Counted from the stretch's first letter, positions 44,901 through 54,332 are shown. The stretch: DNA of 64,000 nucleotides from CAVRQM01 sp963838805 (GCA_963838805.1 CAWISK010000005.1:1-64000); one strand, 5' to 3'. A program made the numbers and translations. Notes: a model not told the origin generated them from the sequence alone.

Positions 44901-46313
44901 ATGAAGACGATCGAGGCGATCCGCATGGGCGGGATCGAGCTGCTACCGCTGGTCGAAGGGGGCAAGGGCGTTTCGATCTCGACCGGGATCACCGCGGGAA
45001 GCTGGGCGGCATCCGGCGGTGCCGGCACGTTCAGCGCGGTCAATGCGGATACCTTCGACGACGACGGCAAGCTCATCCCGCAGACCTATCTCGGCCACAC
45101 CCGCCGCGAACGGCACGAGGAGCTGGTGGCTTTCGCGATCCGCGGCGGCATCGTCCAGGCCCGCCGGGCGCACGACATCGCGGGCAGCGCCGGGCGCATC
45201 CACGCCAACATCCTGTGGGAGATGGCCGCCGCCGAGCGCGTCATCACCGGGGTGCTGGAGGGCGCGCGCGGACTGATCCACGGCCTGACCTGCGGTGCGG
45301 GGATGCCGTACCGGCTTTCGGACATCGCCGCACGCTTCGGGGTCTATTATTACCCGATCGTCTCCTCCGCGCGTGCCTTCAACGCGCTGTGGAAGCGCGC
45401 CTATCACAAGGCGGCCTCGCTGCTGGGCGGGGTCGTCTATGAGGATCCCTGGCTCGCCGGCGGACATAACGGCCTGTCCAACAGCGAAGACCCGGAAAAG
45501 CCGGAGGATCCGTTTCCGCGCGTGCTGGCGCTGCGCAAGCTGATGCGCGAGCTGGGGCTGGGCGAGACGCCCATCATCATGGCGGGCGGCGTCTGGTGGC
45601 TGGAGGAATGGGAGGACTGGATCGGCAATCCCGATCTGGGTCCGATCGCCTTCCAGTTCGGCACGCGGCCACTGCTGACCCAGGAAAGCCCGATCGGCGA
45701 GGCCTGGAAGCGCAAGCTGCTGACGCTTGCCAAGGGCGACGTGTTCCTCAACCGCTTCAGCCCGACCGGCTTCTATTCCTCCGCGGTCAACAACAGCTTC
45801 ATTCAGGAGCTTCGCCTGCGGAGCGAGCACCAGGTTGCCTACACGACGGAGCCGGTGGGCGAGCACGTGGCGGAGTTCGGCGTGGGGCCACGCCGTCGCA
45901 TCGTCTATCTGACTTCCCCCGACCTGGAACACGCCAAGGGCTGGGAAGCGGCCGGCTTCACCGAGGCGCTGCGCACACCCAACTCGACGCTGGTCTTCGT
46001 CACCCCGGAGAAGGCGGCGGAGATCCTGGCTGACCAGCAGGCCTGCATGGGTTGCCTGAGCCAGTGCCGCTTCTCCAACTGGGCGCAGCACGAGCCGGAT
46101 TTCTCGAACGGCAAGAAGGCCGACCCGCGCAGCTTCTGCATCCAGAAGACGCTCCAGGAGGTCGCCCATACCGGCGACGAGGACGCGGCGATGGAGCACA
46201 ATCTGATGTTCGCCGGCCACAACGCCTATCGCTTCGCCTCCGATCCGTTCTACGGCAACGGCTTCATCCCGACCGTGCGGCAATTGGTGGAGCGCATCCT
46301 CACCGGACGGTGA
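44901..46313 (+). CDS. NMO-family (2-nitropropane dioxygenase-like) flavin oxidoreductase
   Basis: This 470-residue TIM-barrel FMN enzyme of the nitronate monooxygenase/YrpB family is longer than the usual 320-380 residues. It starts IRMGGIELLPLVEGGKGVSI. The phosphate-binding region includes ETPIIMAGGVWWLEEWEDW, then PIAFQFGTRPLLTQESPIG. The extra C-terminal part contains the cysteine cluster CMGCLSQCRFSNW and FCIQKTLQEVAHTG, which could bind metal or an Fe-S cluster. It lies 11 bases upstream of an ACP gene, so it belongs by position to the downstream polyketide cluster. The reaction is unknown; flavin-dependent reduction of an acyl-ACP intermediate is one possibility. Confidence 0.85.
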   Translation: MKTIEAIRMGGIELLPLVEGGKGVSISTGITAGSWAASGGAGTFSAVNADTFDDDGKLIPQTYLGHTRRERHEELVAFAIRGGIVQARRAHDIAGSAGRIHANILWEMAAAERVITGVLEGARGLIHGLTCGAGMPYRLSDIAARFGVYYYPIVSSARAFNALWKRAYHKAASLLGGVVYEDPWLAGGHNGLSNSEDPEKPEDPFPRVLALRKLMRELGLGETPIIMAGGVWWLEEWEDWIGNPDLGPIAFQFGTRPLLTQESPIGEAWKRKLLTLAKGDVFLNRFSPTGFYSSAVNNSFIQELRLRSEHQVAYTTEPVGEHVAEFGVGPRRRIVYLTSPDLEHAKGWEAAGFTEALRTPNSTLVFVTPEKAAEILADQQACMGCLSQCRFSNWAQHEPDFSNGKKADPRSFCIQKTLQEVAHTGDEDAAMEHNLMFAGHNAYRFASDPFYGNGFIPTVRQLVERILTGR

Positions 46314-46324
46314 GGGACCGCCAC

Positions 46325-46624
46325 ATGAACGATCAGGCGCTGTCGGTCACGGACGACCCGAGGGTGCCTGAGATCCTGGCACTGATCTCGCGCGAGACCG
46401 GCATCCCGGCCGAGACGCTGACGCCGGATGCAACGATCGAGGCGCTCGGGATCCCCTCGCTCGACATGGTGCAGGCGATCTTCGCCATCGAATCGCATTT
46501 CGACATCGAGATTCCGGTGGTGGCGGAGCGCCCCGCCGGCGCGGAATTCGCCACCGTGCGCGACCTGCTGGCGCACATCCTGGCCGCGATCGACGCCAAG
46601 CGGCGACCCGTTGCCGGCGGGTGA
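46325..46624 (+). CDS. Acyl carrier protein of the polyketide cluster
   Basis: This acidic four-helix carrier has 99 residues. The phosphopantetheine attachment Ser is in EALGIPSLDMVQAIFAIE (PSLDMV, a variant of DSLxxV), near residue 46. It differs from housekeeping AcpP (usually about 78 residues, DSLDTVE) and is probably dedicated to the neighbouring ketosynthase. It is tightly packed after the NMO gene, and 35 bases precede the KS start. Confidence 0.9.
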   Translation: MNDQALSVTDDPRVPEILALISRETGIPAETLTPDATIEALGIPSLDMVQAIFAIESHFDIEIPVVAERPAGAEFATVRDLLAHILAAIDAKRRPVAGG

Positions 46625-46658
46625 TGCCGGCCGCCCTCTGCCCTCCACTCTACCTCGC

Positions 46659-47869
46659 ATGACCGGCCGCCATCGCGTCGCGATCACCGGCATGGGTGCC
46701 ATCGCGGCGCTGGGGCACGACGTCGCCTCGCTGTGGAGACGCGGTGCGGCGTGGCGAATGCGGCATCGGCCCGATCGCCAATATCCCGACCACTCGCCTG
46801 TCCGCGCGCACGGCGGCGGAAATCCGCGGCTTCGACCCGGCCACGCATTTCGATCGCCGGCGCCTGCCGATGCTGGACCGCGCCGCGCAACTCGCCGTGG
46901 TCGCGGCGCGCGAGGCGATGCGCGACGCGGGCGGCCCCGGCTTTCGACCCGGCCCGCGCCGGTGCCGTGCTGGGTGCCGCGATCGGGCAGGAGACGTTCG
47001 ACAGCGCCTATCTGACCTTCTACGGCGAGGGCAGCAACCGCGTGCCGCCGCTCACCGTGCCGCGCATCATGCCGAGCGGTGGCGCCAGCCATGTCTCGAT
47101 GGAGTTCGGCCTGCGCGGACCGAGCTTCGCCACCGCCTCGGCCTGCGCCTCGGCGGCGCACGCGATCGGCCAGGCATTCCAGATGGTGCGCGCCGGGATG
47201 CTCGATCTGGCGATCACCGGCGGCGGCGATGCCTCGATCGTGGTGGGCTTCGTCAAGGGCTGGGAGGCGCTGCGGGTGCTGAGTCCGGATGTCTGCCGCC
47301 CCTTCTCGAAGGATCGCGCCGGGCTGGTGCTTGGCGAGGGTGCGGGCATGCTGGTGCTGGAGCCGTGGGAGCGGGCGCGGGCGCGGGGTGCCCGCATTCA
47401 CGCCGAGCTGGTGGGGTGCGGCATGAGTGCCGATGCGGCCGATCTGACCGCACCCGACGCGGGCGGAGCGGCGGCGGCGATGCTTGCGGCGCTGGACGAT
47501 GCCGGGCTGGCACCCGGGGCGGTGGACTACATCAACGCGCACGGCACCGGCACGCGACTGAACGACCGCACGGAGGTCGCGGCGATCGCGCGCGTGTTCG
47601 GCGTCCATGCCGGCCGCCTCGCCGTCTCCTCCAGCAAGTCGATGCTGGGCCACTGCATGTCGGCCTGCGGTGCCGTGGAGCTGGTGCTGACGGTGTTGGC
47701 GCTGCGCGATGGCGTGCTGCCGCCCACCATCGGCTTCCGCGAGCGCGATCCGGAGTGCGACATCGACTGCGTGCCGAATAATGCCCGCCCTGAAGCGGTC
47801 GAGGTGGCGTTGTCCAACTCCTTCGCTTTTGGCGGGCTGAACGCGGTGCTGGCGGTGAAGCGGGCATGA
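46659..47869 (+). CDS. FabF-type beta-ketoacyl-ACP synthase, two frame breaks
   Basis: This is a KAS II-like condensing enzyme. It starts HRVAITGMGAIAALGHDVAS. An extra base near 46743 and another near 46946 separate three segments (RRGECGIGPIANIPTTRLSA, then FDPARAGAVLGAAIGQETFD). The catalytic triad is complete: Cys in ATASACASAAHAIGQAFQM, His in DYINAHGTGTRLNDRTEVAA, and the Lys/His pair in SSSKSMLGHCMSACGAVEL. It ends in the GLU-type NSFAFGGLNAVLAVKRA. The repaired length is about 402 residues. It is coupled by overlap to the type III PKS, so it may extend or make the starter acyl chain. Confidence 0.88.
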
Positions 47870-48935
47870 CGGCCTATGTCAACCGCATCGCGACCGCCGT
47901 GCCGCCCAACGACGTGCACGCGCCATTCGTGGCCTTCGCCCGCACGCTGCTCCCCCACGAACGTGAGCGCAGCGTGTTCGACCGCATGGCGGAGCGGGCT
48001 GGCATCGCGCACCGTTTCTCGTATTTTCGTCCGGGGCGGCTGGAGGCGGGCGAGGTCGATGCCGCCCGGTTTTTCGTACGCGGCGCGTTTCCCTCCACCG
48101 CGGCACGGATGGAGCGCTACAAGGAATGGGCGCCGGCGCTGGCGCTGCGGGCGATCTCGGCACTCGACATCGGCCGCGAGCGCCACCGCATCACGCATCT
48201 GATCGTGGCGTCCTGCACCGGGTTCTCCGCTCCCGGCCTGGATTTGCAGCTTGCCTGCCGGCTCGGCCTTGCCGCGACCGTCAAGCGCAGCGTGATCGGC
48301 TTCATGGGCTGCTCGGCGGCGATACCGGCGTTGCGCGCGGCACAGGAAGCGGTCCTGGCCGACCCGGTGTCGCGCGTGCTGGTGGTCAACCTGGAACTGT
48401 GTACCCTGCACATGCAGGAGACGGCGGAGCTGGAGACGATCCTCTCGTTCCTGCTGTTCGGCGACGGCTGCGCCGCCGCCCTCGTGACCGCCGAGGCGGA
48501 GGGGCTGGCGCTGGACGATTTCCGCAGCGCCATCATCCCCGACAGCGCCGATCTCATCACCTGGCACATCGGCGATCGCGGCTTCAACATGCACCTCTCC
48601 GGCCGCGTGCCGGGACGGATCGCGCAGGCGTTGCGCGAGGATGCATTGCACAAGGATGGGGCGATCTGCTGCGCGGCGAGGGCACGCAGGCGATCGATCT
48701 GTGGGCCGTCCATGCGGGCGGGCGCACCGTGCTGGACGCGGTGGAGATCGGGCTTTCGCTGTCGCGCACGGCGCTCGCACGGTCGCGCGCGGTCCTGCAC
48801 GAGTTCGGCAACCTGTCCTCGGCCACGATCATGTTCGTGCTTGCGGGAATGCTGGGCGGTCCGGCGGGGCGGGGCCTCGCGATGGCGTTCGGTCCCGGCA
48901 TGGTCGCCGAGACGTTCCGCTTCCATGTGCTATGA
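47866..48935 (+). CDS. Type III polyketide synthase (chalcone/stilbene synthase family), frameshifted
   Basis: This is a homodimeric condensing enzyme that extends an acyl starter with malonyl-CoA and cyclises it. The nucleophilic Cys is in VIGFMGCSAAIPALRAAQEA, the catalytic His in IDLWAVHAGGRTVLDAVEIG, and the Asn in LHEFGNLSSATIMFVLAGML. A missing G at 48658-48661 breaks the frame between the second and third thirds. The repaired length is about 357 residues. It overlaps the KS before it and the methyltransferase after it by four bases each, which strongly implies one pathway. Likely products are pyrones or resorcinols. Confidence 0.9.
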
Positions 48936-49625
48936 GGAACTTCGCACGGCGCAGTTCCGAGACCGAATGGATGGACACCGAGACGGTGTCGGCCGAGGAG
49001 TTCGCACGCTGCCTGGGCGACCTCGCCACGGTCAACCGGCTGACATTGGCGCATCGGCCGACCCTCGCCTGGCTCGCGCGCGCGGTGGGAGAGGCGCGCG
49101 CGTTCTCGCTGCTGGACGTGGGCTACGGACACGGCGACATGCTGCGCGCCATCGCGCGCTGGGCGGCGCGGCGCGGCAAGCAGGCAGGGCTGTCAGGGGT
49201 GGACCTCGACCCGTCGAGCGCGCTGGCGGCGCGCGCCGCCACGCCTGACGACCTGGCGATCACCTACCATACCGGCAACGTGTTCGACTTCCGGCCCGCC
49301 AGCCCGCCGGATTTCATCATCAGCTCGCTGTTCACCCATCACCTGACCGACGCGCAGGTGGTCCGAGTTCCTGCGCTGGATGGAGGCCACCGCCGCGCGC
49401 GGCTGGTTCGTCAACGACCTGCATCGCCATGCCGTCGCCTATTACGGGTTTCGCCTGATCGCCTCCGTCGCACGCTGGCATCGCTTCGTGGGCCATGACG
49501 GGGCGGTATCGATCGCCCGCGCGTTCCGCCGCGCGGATTGGGACGCCTATCTCGCGAAGGCCGGCATCGCCGCCGACATAAGCTGGAAGATGCCGTTCCG
49601 GCTATGCGTGTCGCGGATGAAGTGA
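48932..49625 (+). CDS. SAM-dependent methyltransferase of the type III PKS cluster, frameshifted
   Basis: The protein has about 231 residues once repaired. The SAM-binding motif is SLLDVGYGHGDMLRAIARWA, followed by LSGVDLDPSSALAARAATP and DFIISSLFTHHLTDAQVV. An extra base near 49363 breaks the frame, which resumes EFLRWMEATAARGWFVNDL and RHAVAYYGFRLIASVARWHR. Such methyltransferases sit beside type III PKS genes in other bacteria, where they O- or C-methylate the aromatic ring. It overlaps the PKS by four bases and the FAD enzyme by 22. Confidence 0.85.
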
Positions 49626-50704
49626 ACGGCATCGTCGTCGCCGGCGGCGGTCCCGCCGGAGCAGCTGTGGCGTGTCTGCTGGCCCGCGCCGGACGCCGGG
49701 TCACGGTGATCGAGCGCAACGCGATCCCCACGCACCAGGTTTGCGGTGAGTTCATCGGCGGCGACGGTCTGACGCGGCTCGCCTCGCTCGGGATTGATGT
49801 CGCGGCGCTCGGTGCTCGCCCGATCAGCCGGCTGCGTCTGCTGCGCGGCACGCGCATGGTCGAGGCGAAGCTGCCGTTCGCCGCTGCGGGCGTGTCGCGC
49901 CGGGTGCTGGATGCCGCCTTGCTGGCGGCGGCCGAGGCAAGCGGTGCCACGATCCTGCGCGGCCACGCCATTCGCCGCGCGCGCGGCCTGATTCTGGATG
50001 TCGAGCATCTCGGCGAGATCACCGCCCGGCATCTGTTCCTGGCGACCGGCAAGCACGAGCTGCGCGGCGCCGAGCGGGCTCTGGCGCGGCCGGTGCGCGA
50101 GACGATCGGATTCAAGGTGCATCTCCGCCTCGCCCCCGAGCAGAGCCGGGCGCTCGACGGCGTGATCGAACTGCTGCTGTTCCGCGACACCTATGTCGGC
50201 CTGCAACTGATTGAGGACGGCATGGCCAATCTCTGCCTGGTGGCGTCGCGATCGCGCCTGCGGGCGGCCGGAGGCTGGAACGGATTGCTGGCCGGGCTGT
50301 GCCGCGACAGCCCGTATCTCGCGCGCAGGCTGGAGGGGGCGCAGGGCTGGCCGAAACCGCTGGCCATCGCCCGCGTGCCGTACGGCTTCGTCCACCGACC
50401 CGGCACCGATGATGGCGCGGCGTTTCGCTTGGGCGACCAGATGGGCGTCATCCCGTCCTTTGCCGGGGACGGCATCGCCATCGCCCTGCGTACGGCGGAG
50501 CTGGCCGCCGCCTGCTTCCTGGGTGGCGGTTCGCCGGACCGCTATCATGCGTGCGCCCGGGCCGACATCGGGGGGCCGATCCGGCTTGCCTCGGCGCTTG
50601 ACCGAGCCGGGCTGTCAGGGCCGCTCCAGGCCGCGATGATGGGCGTGGCGCGGTTGTGGCCGGACCTGCTCGGACATGTCGCGCGGATGACGCGCGGGGG
50701 TTGA
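49604..50704 (+). CDS. FAD-dependent oxidoreductase (geranylgeranyl-reductase/monooxygenase type)
   Basis: The protein has 366 residues. The dinucleotide-binding fingerprint is NGIVVAGGGPAGAAVACLLA, and the downstream FAD motif is RLGDQMGVIPSFAGDGIAIA (GD...P). RVTVIERNAIPTHQVCGEFI is typical of the geranylgeranyl-reductase/aromatic-hydroxylase superfamily. ATG 49604 overlaps the methyltransferase by 22 bases; GTG 49622 would give a four-base overlap and is equally plausible. By position it oxidises or reduces the type III PKS product. It is intact. Confidence 0.88.
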   Translation: MRVADEVNGIVVAGGGPAGAAVACLLARAGRRVTVIERNAIPTHQVCGEFIGGDGLTRLASLGIDVAALGARPISRLRLLRGTRMVEAKLPFAAAGVSRRVLDAALLAAAEASGATILRGHAIRRARGLILDVEHLGEITARHLFLATGKHELRGAERALARPVRETIGFKVHLRLAPEQSRALDGVIELLLFRDTYVGLQLIEDGMANLCLVASRSRLRAAGGWNGLLAGLCRDSPYLARRLEGAQGWPKPLAIARVPYGFVHRPGTDDGAAFRLGDQMGVIPSFAGDGIAIALRTAELAAACFLGGGSPDRYHACARADIGGPIRLASALDRAGLSGPLQAAMMGVARLWPDLLGHVARMTRGG

Positions 50705-50818
50705 CGAAACCGACTGCGGCAGGCGCGCCGCACCCGCGACGATAAATCGGCCACACGCCACCGTGACGTCGCGCATTCATATCGGCCGGCGTAGGATGAA
50801 AGTCACGATACGGCACGG

Positions 50819-51802
50819 GTGGCGGGACGTTCGGTGTTTTCATTTCGGTGCGCCGCGCGGATTTGGCACGCAATGGGTATGGCGGCGACGCTCCTGGCAT
50901 CGGGCTGCGCCCAGGCTGCTCCGGCGGCCGTGACCCAGATACCGCTGCCGGCCCTTCGGCCGCCCTTTGCCAATCCGACCCGGCCGGTGCCCATGCCGGT
51001 GCCCATGCCGGTGATCGCGCGCGTGCCCGCGACGCTCCCGGATGTGGCCGTGGTAGCGGCGGCGGCACAGCTGCGCCGCGATTTCGTGCGCGAGGTGCCG
51101 CAGCATCTGACCTGGAGCGGCACGCGGGCGCAGGCCTGGATCACCGCCGCGCGCGCGCAGATGGCCATGAGCGACGCCGCGATCGATACCCCGCAACTGA
51201 TCGTGGTGGCAGACCGCAATCCGCGGGTGCAGGCCCTCGCGATCGTCCTGGCACGCCCGCGCGGTGCCTGGGAGATGATCGGCGGCGGCCACATCTCAAC
51301 CGGGCAGGCCGGGCGCAAGGACTACTACATCACGCCGGTCGGCGTGTTCGCGCATACCGACCTGATCCTGGATTTCCGGGCGCAGGGCACCTTCAACGAG
51401 AATCATATCCGCGGCCTGGGAGTGGCTGGAATGCGGGTGTGGGATTTCGGCTGGCAATGGGCGACCAAGGGCTGGCTGCATACCGGCGAGGGCGGGGACA
51501 TCCGGCTGCAGATGCACGCGACCGACCCCGAATACCTGGAACAGCGGCTCGGCCATCGGGCCTCCGAGGGGTGCGTGCGGGTGTCCGACGCGATGAACCG
51601 GTTTCTCGACCGGCATGGCGTGCTGGATGCCGATTACGAGCGGGCGGCCATGACGGATGTGGCATACCGCGCCCTGCTGGGGCCCGAGCACGAGTCCACG
51701 CCGCTGGCCGGGCGGCTGCTGGTGGTGATCGATTCGCGCGAGCCGCCCGGCGCGCCGCCCACGGCCGCAAGCCGCCCGCCGGATGCGCAGGCGGGGAGCT
51801 GA
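50819..51802 (+). CDS. L,D-transpeptidase family (YkuD) protein
   Basis: The protein has 327 residues. A leader with a hydrophobic segment (MGMAATLLASGCAQAAPAA) directs export; ATG 50873 is an alternative start. A 12-base tandem repeat at about 50989-51012 encodes PVPMPVPMPV. The catalytic motif lies near residue 243 in RLGHRASEGCVRVSDAMNRF, with the nucleophilic Cys and conserved Arg. The His of the active site is in QMHATDPEYLEQ. Such enzymes form 3-3 peptidoglycan cross-links or attach proteins to the wall. It is intact. Confidence 0.85.
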   Translation: MAGRSVFSFRCAARIWHAMGMAATLLASGCAQAAPAAVTQIPLPALRPPFANPTRPVPMPVPMPVIARVPATLPDVAVVAAAAQLRRDFVREVPQHLTWSGTRAQAWITAARAQMAMSDAAIDTPQLIVVADRNPRVQALAIVLARPRGAWEMIGGGHISTGQAGRKDYYITPVGVFAHTDLILDFRAQGTFNENHIRGLGVAGMRVWDFGWQWATKGWLHTGEGGDIRLQMHATDPEYLEQRLGHRASEGCVRVSDAMNRFLDRHGVLDADYERAAMTDVAYRALLGPEHESTPLAGRLLVVIDSREPPGAPPTAASRPPDAQAGS

Positions 51803-51821
51803 AACAGGAGGAGGACCATCG

Positions 51822-52199
51822 ATGGCCCACGGCAAATTCGTCTGGAACGAGCTTCTGACGCGCGACGTGGAGGCGGCAAAGAGCTTCTACGGCACTCTCG
51901 TCGGCTGGACATTCAAGGGCATGCCGATGCCGGACGGCACTTATTGGGTTGCCGAATCCGGCGGTTCGCCGGTTGCCGGCATCATGGCGATGCCGGCGGA
52001 CCTGCCGCCGGGCACGCCACCGCATTGGTTCGAATATCTGGAGGTCGATGACGTCGACGCGCGGGTCAGGTTGGCAACCCAGAGCGGCGGCGTTGCCTTG
52101 CGTCCGGCGTTCGACATCCCCGACGTCGGCCGGCTTGGCTTCATTGCCGACAGCACCGGTGCGGCACTCGGCCTGATGACGCCCGCGCGCAAGGCCTGA
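51822..52199 (+). CDS. VOC-family protein (glyoxalase/bleomycin-resistance fold)
   Basis: This 125-residue vicinal-oxygen-chelate protein starts GKFVWNELLTRDVEAAKSFY and has WVAESGGSPVAGIMAMP, HWFEYLEVDDVDARVRLATQ and GFIADSTGAALGLMTPARKA. The pattern is that of the PhnB/Glo-EDI-BRP-like subgroup often called glyoxalase-like. AGGAGGAGG upstream of ATG 51822 settles the start. The substrate is unknown. It is intact. Confidence 0.85.
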   Translation: MAHGKFVWNELLTRDVEAAKSFYGTLVGWTFKGMPMPDGTYWVAESGGSPVAGIMAMPADLPPGTPPHWFEYLEVDDVDARVRLATQSGGVALRPAFDIPDVGRLGFIADSTGAALGLMTPARKA

Positions 52200-52267
52200 C
52201 CCCTTCATGGCGTGACCATGTCCGAAAGCCGCGAGCGTTCGCGCGGCGACGGTGGCAGGATCGTCGC

Positions 52268-53764
52268 GTGGACCCGCTCGACCCCGCTGCCTGCTACCGC
52301 GCCATCCAGAGCCGCGATGCCCGTTTCGACGGGCGGCTGTTCGTGGGCGTGCGCACGACCGGAATCTATTGCCGCCCGATCTGCCCGGCCCGCACGCCGC
52401 ACGCCGAGAACTGCCGGTTCTTCACCAGTGCCGCGGCGGCGCAGGAGGCGGGGTTCCGCCCCTGCCTGCGCTGCCGGCCGGAGACCGCACCGGAGTTTTC
52501 GGCGTGGAACGGCACGTCCGGCACTGTTTCGCGCGCGCTGGCGCTGATCGCCGAGGGTGCCCTCGACGGCAGCGCCGCGGACCTCGAAACCCTGGCGGGC
52601 CGGCTTGGCGTGGGCGGGCGGCAGCTTCGGCGCCTGTTCCGGGCGCATCTGGGGGCAACGCCTGTGGCCGTGGCGCAGACGCGGCGGGTGCTGTTCGCCA
52701 AGCAACTGATCCATCAGACGCGGCTGCCCATGACGGAGGTGGCGCTGGCCTCCGGCTTCGGCAGCGTCCGGCGGTTCAACGAGACGTTTCGCGCGCTGTT
52801 CCAGCGCCCGCCGAGCGCGTTGCGGCGGCACGACGTGGCGGACCGTCCGGCCGCTTCCGGTGTCACCCTGTCATTGCGCTATCATCCGCCATACGACTGG
52901 GAGGCGATGCTGGCCTTCCTCGCCGCCCGCGCGATCCCGGCCATCGAGCGCGTGGATCGCCACGAGTACCGCAGGACGATCGTCCATGACGGGAGCATCG
53001 GCATGGTGACGATCACCCACGCGCCGGAGCGTCAGAGCCTCGTCGCAGCCATTCGCTTTCCATGCGTGCGGGCGCTGCCCGCGATCGTGAGGCGCATCCG
53101 CCACGTGTTCGATCTGGGCGCCGACGTCGGCACGATCGGGCAGCACCTTTCGTGCGATCCCGCGCTGGCGCCGCTGGTCGAACGCCGCCCCGGACTGCGC
53201 GCGCCGGGCGGCTGGGATGGATTCGAGCTGGCGATCCGTGCGGTCCTCGGCCAGCAGGTGACGCTTGCCGCGGCAAGGCGGCTGGCCGGACAGCTCGCTG
53301 CCCTGTGCGGCACGAGGTTGCCGGGTGAGGAAGGCGATGGCCTGTCGCTGTCCTTCCCGACGCCTGGCCAGGTGTGTGGCGCCGATCTCGACCGGCTGGG
53401 AATGCCGGGGTCGCGGCGGGCGACGCTCAAGGCCGTTGCCGCGGCGGCGGCCGCGGACCGGCTGCTGTTCGCCCCATCGAAGGGCCTCGACGACACGGTG
53501 ACGCGGCTGCGCGCCGTGCCGGGGATCGGCGAGTGGACGGCGCAGTACATCGCTCTGCGCGCGTTGCGTGAGACCGACGCGTTTCCGGCCACCGATATCG
53601 GCCTGCTGCGGGGTGCCGCGCGGATCGACGGCGTGAAGCCGACACCCGCCTCGCTGCTGCGCCGGGCCGAGGCCTGGCGACCCTGGCGGGGCTACGCGGC
53701 GCAGCATCTCTGGGCCGCCGACGCGGACGAAGCGGCCCGACCGAAGGAGGATGCCCATGCCTGA
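52268..53764 (+). CDS. alkA: Ada-N/AraC/AlkA fusion: DNA-3-methyladenine glycosylase
   Basis: The 498-residue protein starts with GTG at 52268. The Ada-type zinc domain (about 10-90) has the four Cys in GIYCRPICPARTPHAENC and RPCLRCRPE. An AraC-type HTH (about 95-190) reads LETLAGRLGVGGRQLRRLFR. The C-terminal HhH-GPD glycosylase contains GIGEWTAQYIALRALRETDA and the catalytic Asp in FPATDIGLLRGA. It combines methyl-phosphotriester sensing and base excision, lacking the Ada methyltransferase domain, which is supplied separately by ogt seven bases before the end. It is intact. Confidence 0.93.
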   Translation: MDPLDPAACYRAIQSRDARFDGRLFVGVRTTGIYCRPICPARTPHAENCRFFTSAAAAQEAGFRPCLRCRPETAPEFSAWNGTSGTVSRALALIAEGALDGSAADLETLAGRLGVGGRQLRRLFRAHLGATPVAVAQTRRVLFAKQLIHQTRLPMTEVALASGFGSVRRFNETFRALFQRPPSALRRHDVADRPAASGVTLSLRYHPPYDWEAMLAFLAARAIPAIERVDRHEYRRTIVHDGSIGMVTITHAPERQSLVAAIRFPCVRALPAIVRRIRHVFDLGADVGTIGQHLSCDPALAPLVERRPGLRAPGGWDGFELAIRAVLGQQVTLAAARRLAGQLAALCGTRLPGEEGDGLSLSFPTPGQVCGADLDRLGMPGSRRATLKAVAAAAAADRLLFAPSKGLDDTVTRLRAVPGIGEWTAQYIALRALRETDAFPATDIGLLRGAARIDGVKPTPASLLRRAEAWRPWRGYAAQHLWAADADEAARPKEDAHA

Positions 53765-54332
53765 ACCGATCGAGTGGCTGATCGACCGCACCGATACGCC
53801 GCTGGGCGAACTGGTCGTAGCCACGGATCGGGATGGTTGCTTGCGCATCGTGGACTGGACCGATCACGACGACAGGACGCGAGCCTGGCTGGACCGGCAA
53901 TATGGCGCGGGCCGGGTGAAGCTCGTCCCCACCCGAGACCCGCACGGTCGCACCTCGGCGCTGCTCGCCTATTTCGCGGGCGACATCGCGGCGATCGATG
54001 CTTTGCCGGCGGGAGCGGACGGGACGGCGTTTCAGCGCACCGTCTGGCGCGCGCTGCGCGACATCCCGGCCGGACAGACGATCAGCTATGGCGAGCTGGC
54101 ACGCCGGATCGGCAAGCCGGCAGCGGTGCGCGCGGTGGGGCTTGCGAACGGCGCCAATCCGATCGGCGTGGTCGTGCCGTGCCATCGGGTGATCGGTGCC
54201 AACGGCACCCTGACCGGGTATGGCGGCGGGCTGCACCGCAAACGCTGGCTGCTGGCGCATGAGGGCTCGTTGGCCGGTCCGCTGCTCCGTTCGCCCGACA
54301 TGACCGCAAGCCTCGGCACGATAGCGAGTTGA
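53757..54332 (+). CDS. ogt: Methylated-DNA-[protein]-cysteine S-methyltransferase
   Basis: The enzyme removes methyl groups from O6-methylguanine by transferring them to its own Cys. It has 191 residues. The acceptor Cys is in PIGVVVPCHRVIGANGTLTG; GQTISYGELARRIGKPAAVR is the HTH and GNGLHRKRW-type YGGGLHRKRWLLAHEG the C-terminus. AAGGAGG at 53744-53750 decides for ATG 53757 rather than 53751. It overlaps the alkA end by eight bases. The pair is a compact adaptive-response operon. Confidence 0.94.
   Translation: MPEPIEWLIDRTDTPLGELVVATDRDGCLRIVDWTDHDDRTRAWLDRQYGAGRVKLVPTRDPHGRTSALLAYFAGDIAAIDALPAGADGTAFQRTVWRALRDIPAGQTISYGELARRIGKPAAVRAVGLANGANPIGVVVPCHRVIGANGTLTGYGGGLHRKRWLLAHEGSLAGPLLRSPDMTASLGTIAS

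Noticed and set aside
50989..51012. 12-base tandem repeat in the L,D-transpeptidase gene
   Set aside because: Only two units encoding a Pro-Val-Pro-Met linker; ordinary low-complexity sequence.
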